In this document: positions 23,738 to 34,708 of the stretch, one piece after another
How the letters are laid out: the number at the start of each line of letters is the position of its first letter
How positions within the stretch are numbered: the stretch's first letter is position 1
DNA from: Hippophae tibetana
Taxonomy: Eukaryota; Streptophyta; Magnoliopsida; Rosales; Elaeagnaceae
Assembly: GCA_037013495.1 (NCBI GenBank)
Contig: CM072811.1
Span: 11,723,190 to 11,787,189, forward strand
DNA: 64,000 nucleotides
Direction: 5' to 3'
Notes under the pieces: generated by a model
The model's database searches: none
What the model was told of the DNA's origin: nothing
Seen by the model: the letters and a program-made list of their open reading frames with translations, nothing else
Position numbers and translations under genes: made by a program

Positions 23738-25150
23738 CCCCCCTTCCCTTCACTTCAAATCACACCTTCAAAACTCACTTCTCTCTTCTTTCTTTCTCTC
23801 ATTTCTTAGTTTTTAGTTTCTCTTAGTTTCTTTCTAAGTTTCTAAGCTTTTCTTAGTTTTTCTCTTAGTTTTTAGTTCAATTCTCTTAGGTTTAGTGTTC
23901 TTCTCTTTTTGAGAGGAACTTGTAATGTTTTTGTAATAATTTAGATTTTTGATTCAATATATGGAAGTGCAAATTCCGCTCGGAGGTTTTCTAGCAACGG
24001 GAATAGCGTCGAAGTTCTGTAAGGATTTTATTTTCTTTACAGTTATTTTTATGCTTTATTCTTACATGTTATATTCAACTTGTCTGTGGTTAAATTTAAC
24101 TATGCTAGCTGTTTAGTAAAAAAAATGATGTAATAACGACGTTGTTATGCTTGCGAAATATTAAATAGGTAAAAATCTTTAAAATGAATTGATTTTGTTT
24201 TTATTCAAGATTTTATATTAAGAATGTTAGAGAGAAATATATTATTTTTCATTACAAACTTAAACCCGAAAATTAGATTTTAAGGTTTAGTTATCCGGTC
24301 TAATTTAGAGTAGTGCTCTTTTATTTGTTGGTACAATCGCCCGGTAGTTAGAGTGAAACTCTATTTCAAAAGTTTTTATAAGAATTATTATGTGAAAATG
24401 TATTGACAACATGTTTTCAATAGTGGTTTTAAAACTTGAAAGTTAGTACTCGGATAATTAAATTCTTAAGTTTAATTTGGACACCTTGAATAATGTTTAA
24501 ATTGTCTAACCCACCAAAGGTGGCATTTAAATGGTTCATTTTCAATCTCTTAGAAAAAGGAATTAATTTAATTAAGCATATTAGTTATCAACCCCACCCA
24601 TAGGTGTTAATTGATTTGTTTAGTTAACAAAGAATATCTAACCCCACCAAAGGTGGTATTTATATAAAAAAGAGAGAATCAATAAAATATCAATTTATAT
24701 CTTTAATAACCTAGTTAATATGAGCAAGCATAATTAATTTAGTTATTATATCCATAAATACTCCGCTAATATAAATGATAAAAATTTGCATGAATATTTA
24801 TTGAATCCGTATATATGTTTATTTTTAGATAATTATTTATTGAATTTGTATCTATGTTTATTTTTATGTTATTAGATTATATTTAATTAATCTGTATATA
24901 TGTTTATTTTATGTTATTAGATTAGGAACACAAAAACCAAACTATCGTGACAGGATGTTTAGGATTTAATTTCGTTTTTAAAAGTTTGAATAATAAGTTA
25001 AAAACCGCATACATTCCTTCCTTAGATCGACCTTGGGAGTATACTTATCATTTTCTACGAAATGATTCGTGCACTTGCGAGAGTTTTATAAATATTAAAA
25101 CCAAAGTATTTGCGGGAATCGGCGATGCCGGTTTTCGTTCATCAAGTTTT

Positions 25151-25168
25151 TGGCGCCGTTGCCGGGGA
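25151..25168 (+). other. tRNA-Asp primer binding site
   Basis: TGGCGCCGTTGCCGGGGA is the exact complement of the 3' end of plant tRNA-Asp(GTC), the primer of Athila/Tat lineages. It lies six bases after the 5' LTR. Confidence 0.95.
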
Positions 25169-25259
25169 AGGAATAGCGTTTTTAAATTATTTATCAAAAT
25201 TTTAAAAACATTTTTGTGCTGTAAATAATTGTGATATTTTAATAATAATCAAATTTCAA

Positions 25260-25640
25260 AATTCATAATAAATAAAAAAAAAATAAAAAAATAAAAAAAT
25301 AAAAAATAAAAAATAAAAAATAAAAAAAAATAATAATTTTTTTTGTAAAATAATTTAGAAATTTGAAATTTGAAGTAAAAAAATTTACCGTTCATAAATA
25401 GTAAAAAAAAAAAAAACAAAACAAAGAAAAAAAAAATTCAAAATTCAAAATATAAAAAATTTTAAGTTAATAAGAAATAATATAGTGTGAATAGTAAAAT
25501 AAAATTACCGTTCATAAAAAAAAAAAAAAAAAATTCAAAAACTTAAATTTCAAAAAAAAGTTTTAAGTTAATAAGACATTATATAGCGTGAATAGTAAAA
25601 TAAAATTACCGTTCATAAAAAAAAAAAAAAAAAAAAAAAA
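25260..25640 (+). repeat. A-rich tandem repeat in the element leader
   Basis: ATTACCGTTCATAA-type units recur near 25385, 25505 and 25606, separated by 100-120 bp. Each is followed by A-runs and TTTTAAGTTAATAAGA-like text in the last two units. There is no coding potential. It forms part of the roughly 820-bp untranslated leader of gag1. Confidence 0.8.
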
Positions 25641-25707
25641 AACATTACTTGAATTTATACCTAATTAACTAAATAACATAAAAAGTAAAAATCTAAGGGA
25701 GTTCTGT

Positions 25708-25826
25708 CTAGGAGACTAGTTCTTGGAAGCCTTTGTGCCACTAGTCTTTCCTGGGAACGTTGCTCTGGCTAGGAGAATGGTATTTAAGGTGCCGTTTGCA
25801 CCACCATTCTTTCCTGGGAGCACTCT
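25708..25826 (+). repeat. Two tandem leader hairpins with compensating changes
   Basis: Two units of about 63 bp each start CTAGGAGA and carry TCTTTCCTGGGA. Unit 1 pairs AGACTAGT (25713-25720) with ACTAGTCT (25740-25747). Unit 2 pairs AGAATGGT (25774-25781) with ACCATTCT (25803-25810). The stems differ at two positions per arm, and the opposite arm changes to keep all pairs. This suggests a selected RNA structure. Confidence 0.8.
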
Positions 25827-25989
25827 TGGTTAATACTAATTATGTTACAAAAAAAAAAAAAAAAAAATTCTTTTTTTTTTTAGGGTTTAACTAGTTTTGT
25901 TTAGTGTTTTGTATAAAATAACATGTAAATTTTATCTAAATTTTTTTATTTTGTTGACAGGAGTTTTAAATTTACGTTTACAATAGTCT

Positions 25990-27327
25990 ATGCGTGGTAG
26001 GAGATCCTTAGGAAACCCCCTTACACCATATGTAAATAAATTTCATAAATTTAAACAAGTGTCAACAAAACTGGATTCTACCCATCAACCTGTTTTTGAG
26101 CCAAACATAGAACCAAGTCTTAATCCTTTACTAGAACCAAAAGAAATGGAGGAAACCCAACATATTAGGGAAACCACAATGAAAGAGTTTGCAAGACCGG
26201 TAATAGGCACGGCAACTGCCGCTATCCAGTTGGGGGAGGCTGCTCGGAATTACGACCTTAAAAATATTCATTTTTCTATGCTTCCTTCCTTTTATGGGTT
26301 ACCTAATGAAGATTCTCTTTCCTTTATGAGAGATTTCTATGCTACGGTCCAAACATTCCCCCTCGGTATTCTAAACGAGGATCAACTTAGGATGAGATGT
26401 TTTCCCTACACTCTAAAGGATAAGGCCAAAGCTTGGTTGATGTCACTTCCCCCAGGTTCTCTGATGACATGGGGTAACATTTACAACAAATTCATGGGAA
26501 AATTCTATTCCCATCAAAAAACATCAGAGTTGAGAGGAAAGATTGCTACTTTCTCTCAGATGGATGGAGAACCATTCCATGAAGCTTGGGATAGGTTCAA
26601 GATGTTTCTCACTCAGTGTCCCCATCATAGCTTTCCCCTGCAGTTGCAGAACCAATTCTTTTACGATGGACTTACACAACAATGTCAGTTCATTGTCGAC
26701 AACGCTGCAGGAGGAGCAATAGGAGAAAAAACTGCCTCAGAGACGTATAACCTCTTTGAGATGTTGGGTGCTAATTCCCAACAGAAAAGCTCCCGAGTGA
26801 GAAAAGCTGGAGTTCATGAAATCGACTCCAGTAATGAAGTTCAACAACAACTTGTTCAACTGACTAAGCAAGTTGCCCTTCTCGCTACACAAACCAACAC
26901 CAATAATGATCAATATGGTTTGTATAGCAACATGGGACATGGTACTGAAGCCTGTCCATATCAAGGAGAAACAACTGGACCTGAACAGGTCAATGTGTTG
27001 GGAGCATATCAACAGAGACCAAGGTTTGATCCCAACTCAAATACCTATAATCCTGGGTGGAGAAGTCATCCAAATTTCTCTTGGAGGCAAAACAACCCTC
27101 CTTTCACTCAAGGCTCAAACCAGGCAGGTCAGCAATTCCACCCACCTATTCCAAGAAGCATTCCCAATAAACCAACCCTGGAGGACAACTTGAATTCTTT
27201 TATTCAAGTCTGTAGGGATAATCAATCTAAAACCAATCAACGGTTGGACTCTGTGGAAGCTTCTATCAAAAAGGTGGAAGTTCAAGTTGAACAGTTAGTT
27301 GAACATTTGCAAAAAGGCAAAGACTAA
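25990..27327 (+). CDS. Gag-like protein 1 (stand-alone gag)
   Basis: 445-residue intact frame from ATG at 25990. After a 65-residue N-terminal part comes a retrotransposon gag (capsid) domain, roughly residues 65-255, with [38 protein letters not shown] and [11 protein letters not shown]. This would form the virus-like particle. The zinc-knuckle position reads Y309, Y312, H317, C322: the two first Cys are Tyr, so metal binding is probably lost. A Pro/Asn/Gln-rich part follows, then a coiled coil (about 395-443) ending KGKD and a stop, so there is no protease. It is clearly homologous to gag2 (27663-29378) but strongly diverged from it. Role is inferred; it could be a helper capsid or a relic. 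Confidence 0.9.
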   Translation: MRGRRSLGNPLTPYVNKFHKFKQVSTKLDSTHQPVFEPNIEPSLNPLLEPKEMEETQHIRETTMKEFARPVIGTATAAIQLGEAARNYDLKNIHFSMLPSFYGLPNEDSLSFMRDFYATVQTFPLGILNEDQLRMRCFPYTLKDKAKAWLMSLPPGSLMTWGNIYNKFMGKFYSHQKTSELRGKIATFSQMDGEPFHEAWDRFKMFLTQCPHHSFPLQLQNQFFYDGLTQQCQFIVDNAAGGAIGEKTASETYNLFEMLGANSQQKSSRVRKAGVHEIDSSNEVQQQLVQLTKQVALLATQTNTNNDQYGLYSNMGHGTEACPYQGETTGPEQVNVLGAYQQRPRFDPNSNTYNPGWRSHPNFSWRQNNPPFTQGSNQAGQQFHPPIPRSIPNKPTLEDNLNSFIQVCRDNQSKTNQRLDSVEASIKKVEVQVEQLVEHLQKGKD

Positions 27328-27662
27328 TTCAATGAAGAGGAGACATTGAGTTTTTCATTCTGCAATCTCCAAGCAACGTCTTACTAGAAGACGATAAATT
27401 TTAGTCCTGTATGGGAGGTCACCCATTATTGTATTTTCCTTTGTTTTAGTTTGCGTGTAATAAAAATTCAGATGAAATAAAATTCGTTTGTTTCAAAAAT
27501 TCTGTCCATTCGCTTAAATTTAAAAAAAAAAAAAAAATATTAGGTTCCTTGCACTTTTTGCTTTTACGTTTTATCAAGTTATAAATATTTCTTAGAGATA
27601 TCTACTAAAAGCAAAATGTTGATACACAATAGGAGGAGGATCATTTTCAACTACAAACAACC
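27328..27662 (+). other. Spacer between gag1 and gag2 with two hairpins
   Basis: About 50 bp after the gag1 stop lies CGTCTT-ACTAG-AAGACG (27377-27393), then TGGGAGGTCACCCA (27412-27425). The same pair, ACGTCTTGCTAAGACGT then TGGGAGGCAACCCA, follows the pol stop at 32841-32887. T- and A-rich sequence leads to the gag2 start. No promoter or splice acceptor is asserted. Confidence 0.75.
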
Positions 27663-29378
27663 ATGGGAGATGCTGAAGATAGGCGGAAAAAGATGAAAGA
27701 ATATACAATGCCAATCATTGGCAATGTAACTTCCGGTATCCAATTACAAGAGGCTGCAAGGAATTATGAATTGAAAAAGATTCATTATTCTTTGTTGCCT
27801 TCCTTTTACGGTATCCCTAATGAAGACCCTTTGCATTTCATTCGAGAATTCTATGCTATTGTCCAAACCTTTCCACTACATGCAATTAATGAAGATCAAC
27901 TTAGGATGAGGTGTTTTCCTTACACTCTCAAAGATAAAGCTTGGTCATGGTTCATTACTCTACAGTCAGGTTCTCTTAAAACTTGGGAGGCAGTCTATGA
28001 AATTTTTATGGGTAGGTTCTATTCCCATCAAAAGACTGTTGATCTAAGAACAAAGATAGCAACATTTTCTCAAATGTATGAAGAGCCCTTTCATGAAGCT
28101 TGGGAACGATTCAAACTCCTTTTCATTCAATGTCAAAATCATAGCTTTCCCTTACAGCTACAAAACCAATTCTTTTATGATGGATTGACACTACAGAGTC
28201 AATACATGGTTGATAATGCTGCTGGAGGTGCTGTAGGAGAAAAGACCGCAGAGGAAACCTATAATCTTTATGAGCTGTTGGGTTCTAATTCCCAACAAAG
28301 AGGTGGTAGAAGGAAAGCAAAGGTCAATGAAGTCGGCTCTGATAATGAGATAACCTTGCAACTTGCTGAATTGACTAAACAAGTGAAATTCCTCACTTCC
28401 CACCAAATTTCAAATCAAGAGGTATGTGAAGTGTGTTGTTCAATTGGGCATGGTACTCATAATTGTTCAAATACTTGTGATTCTAGTGTCGATGCCATAG
28501 AGGAAGTTCAATCTTTTCAAAGATATCATCCAAACACCTATAATCACCCAGCCTACACCCAATATCCAACACTAAGGTCAGATAACAACCACCCTTACCC
28601 ACCAAGCCAATCTTTTAAGCCAACCTTAGAAGATAGCTTGAATGCTTTTATTCAAGTTAGTCGTGACAACCAATTGATGACTAATCAAAGGTTGAACACC
28701 ATGGAGGCTTCAGTTAAAAGGATTGAATCTAAAGTTGGGCAACTGGCTGAACAAATGCAAAAGAAAGAACCAGGAAAGTTGCCCAGTCAACCAGAACAAG
28801 CAAAGGATGTTAGAACCCTTCGAAGTGGTAAGGTAGTCAATACTAGTTTACCTGAAATCTCTAACAATCTACCTTGTAGTTCAGGTAACAAAGAAGGCGA
28901 TACTCTAATCTCGCAAAAAGGAGAAACAAGTGTTAAACTTAACAAGCCTTCTGAAAAACTCATTGGGGGGTCATCTGACACCCCCAAAATTCAAAAGACA
29001 ACAGAACCACACCAGATACAAGTACCTTTTCCCCACCGGTTGAAAGAATCCAAACAAGATAAGCAATTCACTGATCTTTTTAATATGCTCTCTAAAGTAA
29101 ATATCAATTTACCATTATTAGAAGTGATCATGAATGTGCCCTCATATGCCAAATTTTTCAAAGAGTTGAACACTAAGAAAAGGAGGTATGAACTGAATGA
29201 ACGAGTAGTAGTATCAGAAATTTCTAGCGCTGTACTTCAGCACAAACTACCCCCTAAGTTGAAAGACCCTGGAAGTTTTATTATAAACATAACTATGGGG
29301 GATAGGAAGGTTGCTAAAGCAATGCTTGATTTAGGTGCTAGTATAAATTTGATGCCCTACTCTTACAACTCAATCTAG
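27663..29378 (+). CDS. Gag2-protease polyprotein, truncated by frameshift
   Basis: 571 residues from ATG at 27663 (context ACAACCATGGGAG). The capsid domain spans about residues 15-215. The CX2CX4HX4C zinc knuckle is intact (C255, C258, H263, C268: [14 protein letters not shown]). A Pro-rich part and coiled coil (about 318-365) follow, then a linker with VRTLRSGK. Near the end [19 protein letters not shown] leads into the aspartic protease with active-site D-L-G-A-S ([13 protein letters not shown]). The frame stops just after; the rest of the protease is in the +2 frame from about 29375, so a small indel broke a gag-pol fusion that was once continuous. It would make capsid/nucleocapsid and mature the polyprotein. 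Confidence 0.9.
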   Translation: MGDAEDRRKKMKEYTMPIIGNVTSGIQLQEAARNYELKKIHYSLLPSFYGIPNEDPLHFIREFYAIVQTFPLHAINEDQLRMRCFPYTLKDKAWSWFITLQSGSLKTWEAVYEIFMGRFYSHQKTVDLRTKIATFSQMYEEPFHEAWERFKLLFIQCQNHSFPLQLQNQFFYDGLTLQSQYMVDNAAGGAVGEKTAEETYNLYELLGSNSQQRGGRRKAKVNEVGSDNEITLQLAELTKQVKFLTSHQISNQEVCEVCCSIGHGTHNCSNTCDSSVDAIEEVQSFQRYHPNTYNHPAYTQYPTLRSDNNHPYPPSQSFKPTLEDSLNAFIQVSRDNQLMTNQRLNTMEASVKRIESKVGQLAEQMQKKEPGKLPSQPEQAKDVRTLRSGKVVNTSLPEISNNLPCSSGNKEGDTLISQKGETSVKLNKPSEKLIGGSSDTPKIQKTTEPHQIQVPFPHRLKESKQDKQFTDLFNMLSKVNINLPLLEVIMNVPSYAKFFKELNTKKRRYELNERVVVSEISSAVLQHKLPPKLKDPGSFIINITMGDRKVAKAMLDLGASINLMPYSYNSI

Positions 29379-32191
29379 GGGATTTAAAACCCACAACTAT
29401 GTCCCTTCAACTTGCAGATAGATCTCTTAAATATCCAGAGGGAATAGTTGAGGATGTTTTGGTACAGGTAGACAAACTGATAATACCTGTTGACTTTGTG
29501 GTTCTGGATATGCAAGAAAATCCAGCATTGGACAGAGAGCACACAATATTGCTTGGTAGACCATTTATGGCAACTACTAAAACTATTATTGATGTCCAAG
29601 ATGGAAATTTGACAATGACAGTCTTAGGAGAGACTGTTCATTTTAAAGTTTTTGATTCTTCACCTTTCCCTTCTATTTCTGCCATTGATGAAATATTCGA
29701 TGTTGATCCTTTGGATAATCTTGTCCAAAACACCTTTTTCCGAACCAGAATAGAAGACAAGCTTGAAACCGTTCTTACACTTGAAAAGGTTGAAGAAGAT
29801 TTAGATGAGGAAATAAAGGGGTACCTTGAACAACTAGACAATAATGAAGTGATGACAAAATCTAGTACACTTTTAAATCTACCCAGTTCTTCATCTATTA
29901 AAGAGGCCAATCCACCTGAACTTGAACTCAAAGACTTACCTGAGCACTTAAAATATGTGTTTTTGGGAGAAGGGGAAACTTATCCAGTGATAATTTCTTC
30001 AACCTTGACCAAACCACAAGAAAAGGAACTCATCAAAGTGCTTAAACAGTTTAAGAAATATATAGGTTGGAGTATAGGGGATATAAGAGGCATTAGTCCA
30101 ACAATGTGTATGCACAAGATCAACTTGGAGGACGGTGCTAAACCTGTACGAGAGGCCCAAAAAAGACTAAACCCAAACATGCAAGAGGTAGTTAAGAAGG
30201 AAATTCTTAAATTATTAGAAGAAGGGATTATCTACCCTATTGCAGATAGTAAGTGGGTTAGTCCAGTGCATGTGGTACCAAAGAAATCTGGGATAACAGT
30301 TGTTAAGAATGACAAAAGTGAATTAGTGCCCACTAGAATAATCACTGGATGGAGAATGTGTATAGATTTTAGGAAACTAAATTTATATACGAAAAAGGAT
30401 CACTTTCCTCTTCCATTCATTGATCAAATGTTGGAAAGATTAGCTGGGCACGAATTTTACTGTTTTTTGGATGGACTGTCTGGATATTATCAAGTACCCA
30501 TAGCACCAGAAGATCAGGAAAAGACCACATTTACATGTCCTTTTGGGACATTTGCTTTTCGCAGAATGCCATTTGGGTTATGCAATGCCCCTGCCACGTT
30601 CCAGAGATGCATGATATCCATTTTCTCGGACATGGTGGAAAAATTCATTGAGATTTTCATGGACGATTTCTCTGTCTTTGGGAACTCATTTGATGATTGC
30701 TTACATAAATTGACTTTGGTTTTAGAAAGATGCATTGAATGCAATCTAACCCTTAGTTGGGAGAAAAGTCATTTTATGGTTCAACAAGGGATAGTTTTAG
30801 GACATATAATTTCAAACAAGGGTATTGAAGTTGATAAGGCAAAAGTTGAATTGATATCCAAACTACCTCCCCCTACATCTGTGAAGGGGATAAGAAGCTT
30901 CTTGGGACATGCAGGATTCTACAGACGATTTATTAAAGATTTCTCTAAAATAAGTCGTCCATTATGTAACTTGCTATCCAAAGATGCTGATTTTGATTTC
31001 AACAATGACTGCCTTACCTCCTTTAATACCTTGAAAGATAAACTCACATCTACCCCTGTTATAATGGCACCAAACTGGTCTTTACCCTTTGAAATAATGT
31101 GTGACGCTTCTGATTATGCAATAGGAGCAGTCCTGGGACAAAGAGTGGAAAAGCGTTTACATGTCATCTACTATGCTAGCAAAACACTCAATGATGCCCA
31201 GATGAATTACACCACCACTGAAAAGGAATTCTTGGCTATAGTATTCTCTTTAGACAAATTTCGGTCTTATTTAGTAGGATCTAAAGTGATTGTGCATTCT
31301 GATCATGCTGCTTTAAGATACCTATTAAGTAAACCAAATGCCAAGCCAAGGTTAATCAGGTGGGTCTTACTCTTACAAGAATTTGACCTAGAAATCAAGG
31401 ATAAGAAAGGCAGTGAAAACTTAGTAGCTGACCATTTGTCTAGGTTGATTTCTGACTTTAATTCTCTTAAAGATGAGAGTAATGACGATATAGTTGAAAC
31501 CTTTCCTGATGAACAGTTATTTTTCATAGGTCCGAACCCATGGTACGCTGATATTGTAAACTATCTTGCCACTGGTGTTTTGCGACCTAACACTTCATAT
31601 CAGGAAAAGAAAAGGTTTTTCAAAACTATTAAGGACTATTTCTGGGATGACCCTTATTTATACAAGATTGGTCAAGATCAAGTCATCCGGAGATGTGTAC
31701 CTGAAGAAGAACATAAGAGCATTCTGACTTTTTGTCATGAACTTCATTGTGGGGGTCATTTTGGAGGAGAAAAGACAGCCCGTAAGATATTACAGTCTGG
31801 ATTCTTTTGGCCCACTCTTTTTAAAGATGCTCATATGTTTTGTGCACAATGTGATAGATGTCAAAGAACAGGAAACATAAGCAAAAGAGATGAAATGCCT
31901 TTGACATCTAATTTAGTTGTTGAACTCTTTGACGTATGGGGGATTGACTTTATGGGTCCTTTTCCCCCATCTAATGGTTTTCAATACATTTTGGTTGCTG
32001 TGGATTATGTGTCCAAGTGGGTAGAAGCTATCCCCACCAAAACCAATGATGCTAATGTTGTTGTGAAATTCTTGAAAGATTTCATATTCAGTAGGTTCGG
32101 AACGCCTAGAGCTATAATAAGTGATGGAGGTAGCCATTTTTGTAACAAACTCTTTGATGGAGTACTAAACAAGTTAAAACATCACACATAA
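29375..32191 (+). pseudogene. Pol: protease end, RT, RNase H, integrase N-part
   Basis: A long open frame continues the protease ([20 protein letters not shown]; the first ATG is at 29399). The reverse transcriptase has [50 protein letters not shown] and the catalytic FMDD at 30656-30667. RNase H has [24 protein letters not shown] and [12 protein letters not shown]. Integrase has the H-H-C-C finger ([17 protein letters not shown] ... CAQCDRCQR) and the first two acidic residues of DDE ([15 protein letters not shown]). The frame is lost near 32186, before the third catalytic residue. Two frameshifts (near 29370 and 32186) break the original gag2-pol polyprotein, so this copy is not autonomous. 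Confidence 0.95.
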
Positions 32192-32828
32192 GGTAGCTAC
32201 TCCATATCATCCTCAAACTTCCGGATTAGTGGAAGTAAGTAATAGGCAAATCAAGGGAATACTAGAACGCACTGTGCGTCCTTCAAGGAAGGATTGGGCA
32301 TTTAAGTTAAATGATGCCTTATGGGCATACCGCACCGCTTACAAAACACCTATTGGGATGAGCCCTTACCGGTTAATCTTTGGGAAAGCGTGCCACCTTC
32401 CAGTTGAACTTGAACACAAGGCTTATTGGGCAATTAAAGAGCTAAACATGGATTTAGATAAAGCAGGTGAAAAACGAGTACTCCAGCTTCATGAGTTGGA
32501 AGAAATTAGGAATGAAGCCTATGAGAATGCCAAATTATACAAGGAGCGTACTAAGCGCTATCATGACAAGAGGCTAGTTCCTAAGACTCTTCACCCTGGA
32601 ATGAAAGTTCTTTTATTTAACTCTCGTTTGAGATTGTTTCCAGGAAAGCTAAGATCAAGATGGGATGGACCATTCAAAATAGTTCAGGTATCTGAACATG
32701 GAGTAGTAGAACTATTGGACTCCAAGACACAAAAAACGTTCAAAGTTAATGGCCATCGTGTCAAGCCTTATGTGGAAGAACCAAACAACATTGCTGAAAT
32801 GGATTGCATTTGGCTGAGTAACCCTTAG
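32187..32828 (+). pseudogene. Integrase C-terminal part, frameshifted from pol
   Basis: It continues in another frame from [20 protein letters not shown], which carries the Glu of the DDE triad, through [20 protein letters not shown], to WDGPFKIV and HRVKPYVEE, the C-terminal fold of gypsy integrases. It ends at TAG 32826-32828. No chromodomain is visible, as expected outside the chromovirus group. It belongs to the pol gene just upstream; there is no independent start. Confidence 0.9.
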
Positions 32829-34695
32829 CACCAAAAAGATACGTCTTGCTAAGACGTTAAACTAAGCGCTGGATGGGAGGCAACCCATCATGTTAGGTAA
32901 ATTTTTTTTTGTTATTTGTTTTATTTACTTAATTTTATTGTTTATTTTAGTTTCCTTGTATGTGAATAATTTTTAAAATTGTTAAAACTAAAATATTTGT
33001 TGAGATGTTAGAAGTTCACAGCGATCTGTCTGTATACACTTTAATGATGAATATGATGGATGCACCTGCATTTCTTCATTACTACTTACACATTCTCAAG
33101 AAATAGGTAATCTTTCTCCTCTTTTCTCTTTATCTTTAATTTGCAGTTGTTACATTGAGGACAATGTAAGTTCTAGGTTGGGGGTGGTGAAAAGTTACCA
33201 TGCTATATATAAAAAAAAGTATCACAAAAATGTATCATATCTTTAAATCAAATTTAAGTAAATAGTTAAAGTCTTTGGTACTGTTAGATTAATTTTTGAA
33301 AACATATCATGAAATATTTTGTAATTATTTTTGATAATTAGTTAGTTTTTGTCATAACTAGTATTTCTTGATAAAATGTGGAAATTATATTAAACCCAAA
33401 ATCGGTGTTTATGAATATTTTTTTTAGTGGAGACTACCCTTGTGAGATATAATTTGAGCCTAATTTCTTTTATTCAGAGTGAAATATATATTTTTTTCTA
33501 CTCCAAACACATTTCTTATTTATTCAAAAAGTTTAGATGATCTCTATAGGTATTAGCATTGAATGTATGAATTTTTTTCTCATCTTAATAGAGTATCATA
33601 TATTTTTTATTATTATTTTTGCTTAGATTAAATGATTTGAGTAGAAATTGATAGTATATGCTTATATCTCATTTATGCATGACTGTTACAAAAACAAAAA
33701 GACATATCTGGGGTTACCTAAACCAAGATCAAACAGAAAAGCCAAAAAAAATTAACCACTCACCAAAATCCAAAAAATGTACAATCTGTACATGGGTTGA
33801 CTCTCTAAAAAAAACATATATAAAAAAAAAAATAGAGAGATAAAAAAATAGTATCATCTACATACTATGACCCACATTGCCTACAAAGTTGTGAGTAAAG
33901 GCTAATTACAAAAGAAAGATATAGGAAGTAATTCCCTAAAAAGTCATTGCAATTTCTTCATTTGTTAAAGCATATATCTTGAAATTCTTTCTTAATGAGT
34001 TTGATTTATGCATGAAAATAATTTTTGTATATGATATCTTTATAATTTATACATTCGATTCCTTTCATGAGATCAATGTTAAAATAACACTTTGAGCCTT
34101 TATTCTTTATACATATGCGAACATATTAGTTCATTTCTATACATCAACTCTTTCGCATATAAATTAGTATGAGTGTTTGAACCCATAGGATTCAGTGCTT
34201 TGAGAGTATTGACTTGTGAGGAATAGAGTCGAAGCGAATACTGATTCATGACACTGAAATTGGGTAAAATTAAATTGATACATTTTTGAAATGAAATATG
34301 AAAATGATTTTCGACTAATTATTGTAATAAAATCATGATTGTTTAAAGAGATTAAAATAACTTATGCTTGAGATTTTAATTATGATCTTAAAGGAGATTA
34401 AAAAGTATGAGATATTTTTGTGATATGTTGTGTTCTTTTACTCTTAAATTAATTTTTGATTGTGTTGTAATTTTAATTTTTGATTTGATTGTTTTTATCT
34501 TTACATTTAGTTCAATGTTTGTGGGTATCATTACTGAAAACCCTCACGAGACTCAAACTCGTCCACTAGGGCAACCTAGGGGTTTAACGGCTTGTTGCAT
34601 AGGCTAAATGCAACCGTTTCAATCCACCAAAGTGATTTAGGATAGTTTAATTTTTAGCTTTTATCGCTTCTCTTGCTAAGAGACTAGCAAGAAGC
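32829..34695 (+). other. Non-coding 3' region of the element
   Basis: Directly after the stop are the two hairpins 32841-32857 and 32874-32887, like those after gag1. At about 33150-33190 the text CATTGAGGACAATG is followed by GGTTGGGGGTGG, a second polypurine-like tract typical of this lineage. Athila relatives can carry an env-like gene here, but the longest frames (60-66 codons, 33658-33843 and 34407-34607) have no recognisable domain. Confidence 0.7.
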
Positions 34696-34708
34696 TGGTT
34701 GGGGGTTG
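34665..34708 (+). other. Hairpin and polypurine tract before the 3' LTR
   Basis: CTTGCTA-AGAGAC-TAGCAAG forms a 7-bp stem. It is followed by AAGCTGGTTGGGGGTTG, which abuts the LTR start at 34709. The purine-rich tract primes plus-strand DNA synthesis in this class. Confidence 0.8.

Larger units (their letters stand above)
23094..25144 (+). repeat. 5' LTR of the Athila-like element
   Basis: U3 holds a CpG-dense block, then a TATA box. The R/U5 part is AT-rich with three small CCACC/GGTGG hairpins (24511-24523, about 24595-24606, 24644-24656). The partner LTR is at 34709-36750. The two differ by small indels in the CpG block and A-runs and by scattered substitutions. Confidence 0.95.

Noticed and set aside
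23315..23816. Ala/Arg/Pro-rich open frames in the 5' LTR (and 34846-35423, 56846-57293)
   Set aside because: They arise from the CpG-dense block on both strands and several frames at once, upstream of the TATA box, with no recognisable protein.
24947..25228. 93-codon frame across the LTR end and primer site
   Set aside because: It crosses non-coding LTR and PBS sequence. The same text recurs as LTR in the other copies.
33658..34607. Possible env-like gene in the 3' region of the Athila-like element
   Set aside because: Frames are only 60-66 codons, with no signal peptide plus transmembrane layout or known domain.
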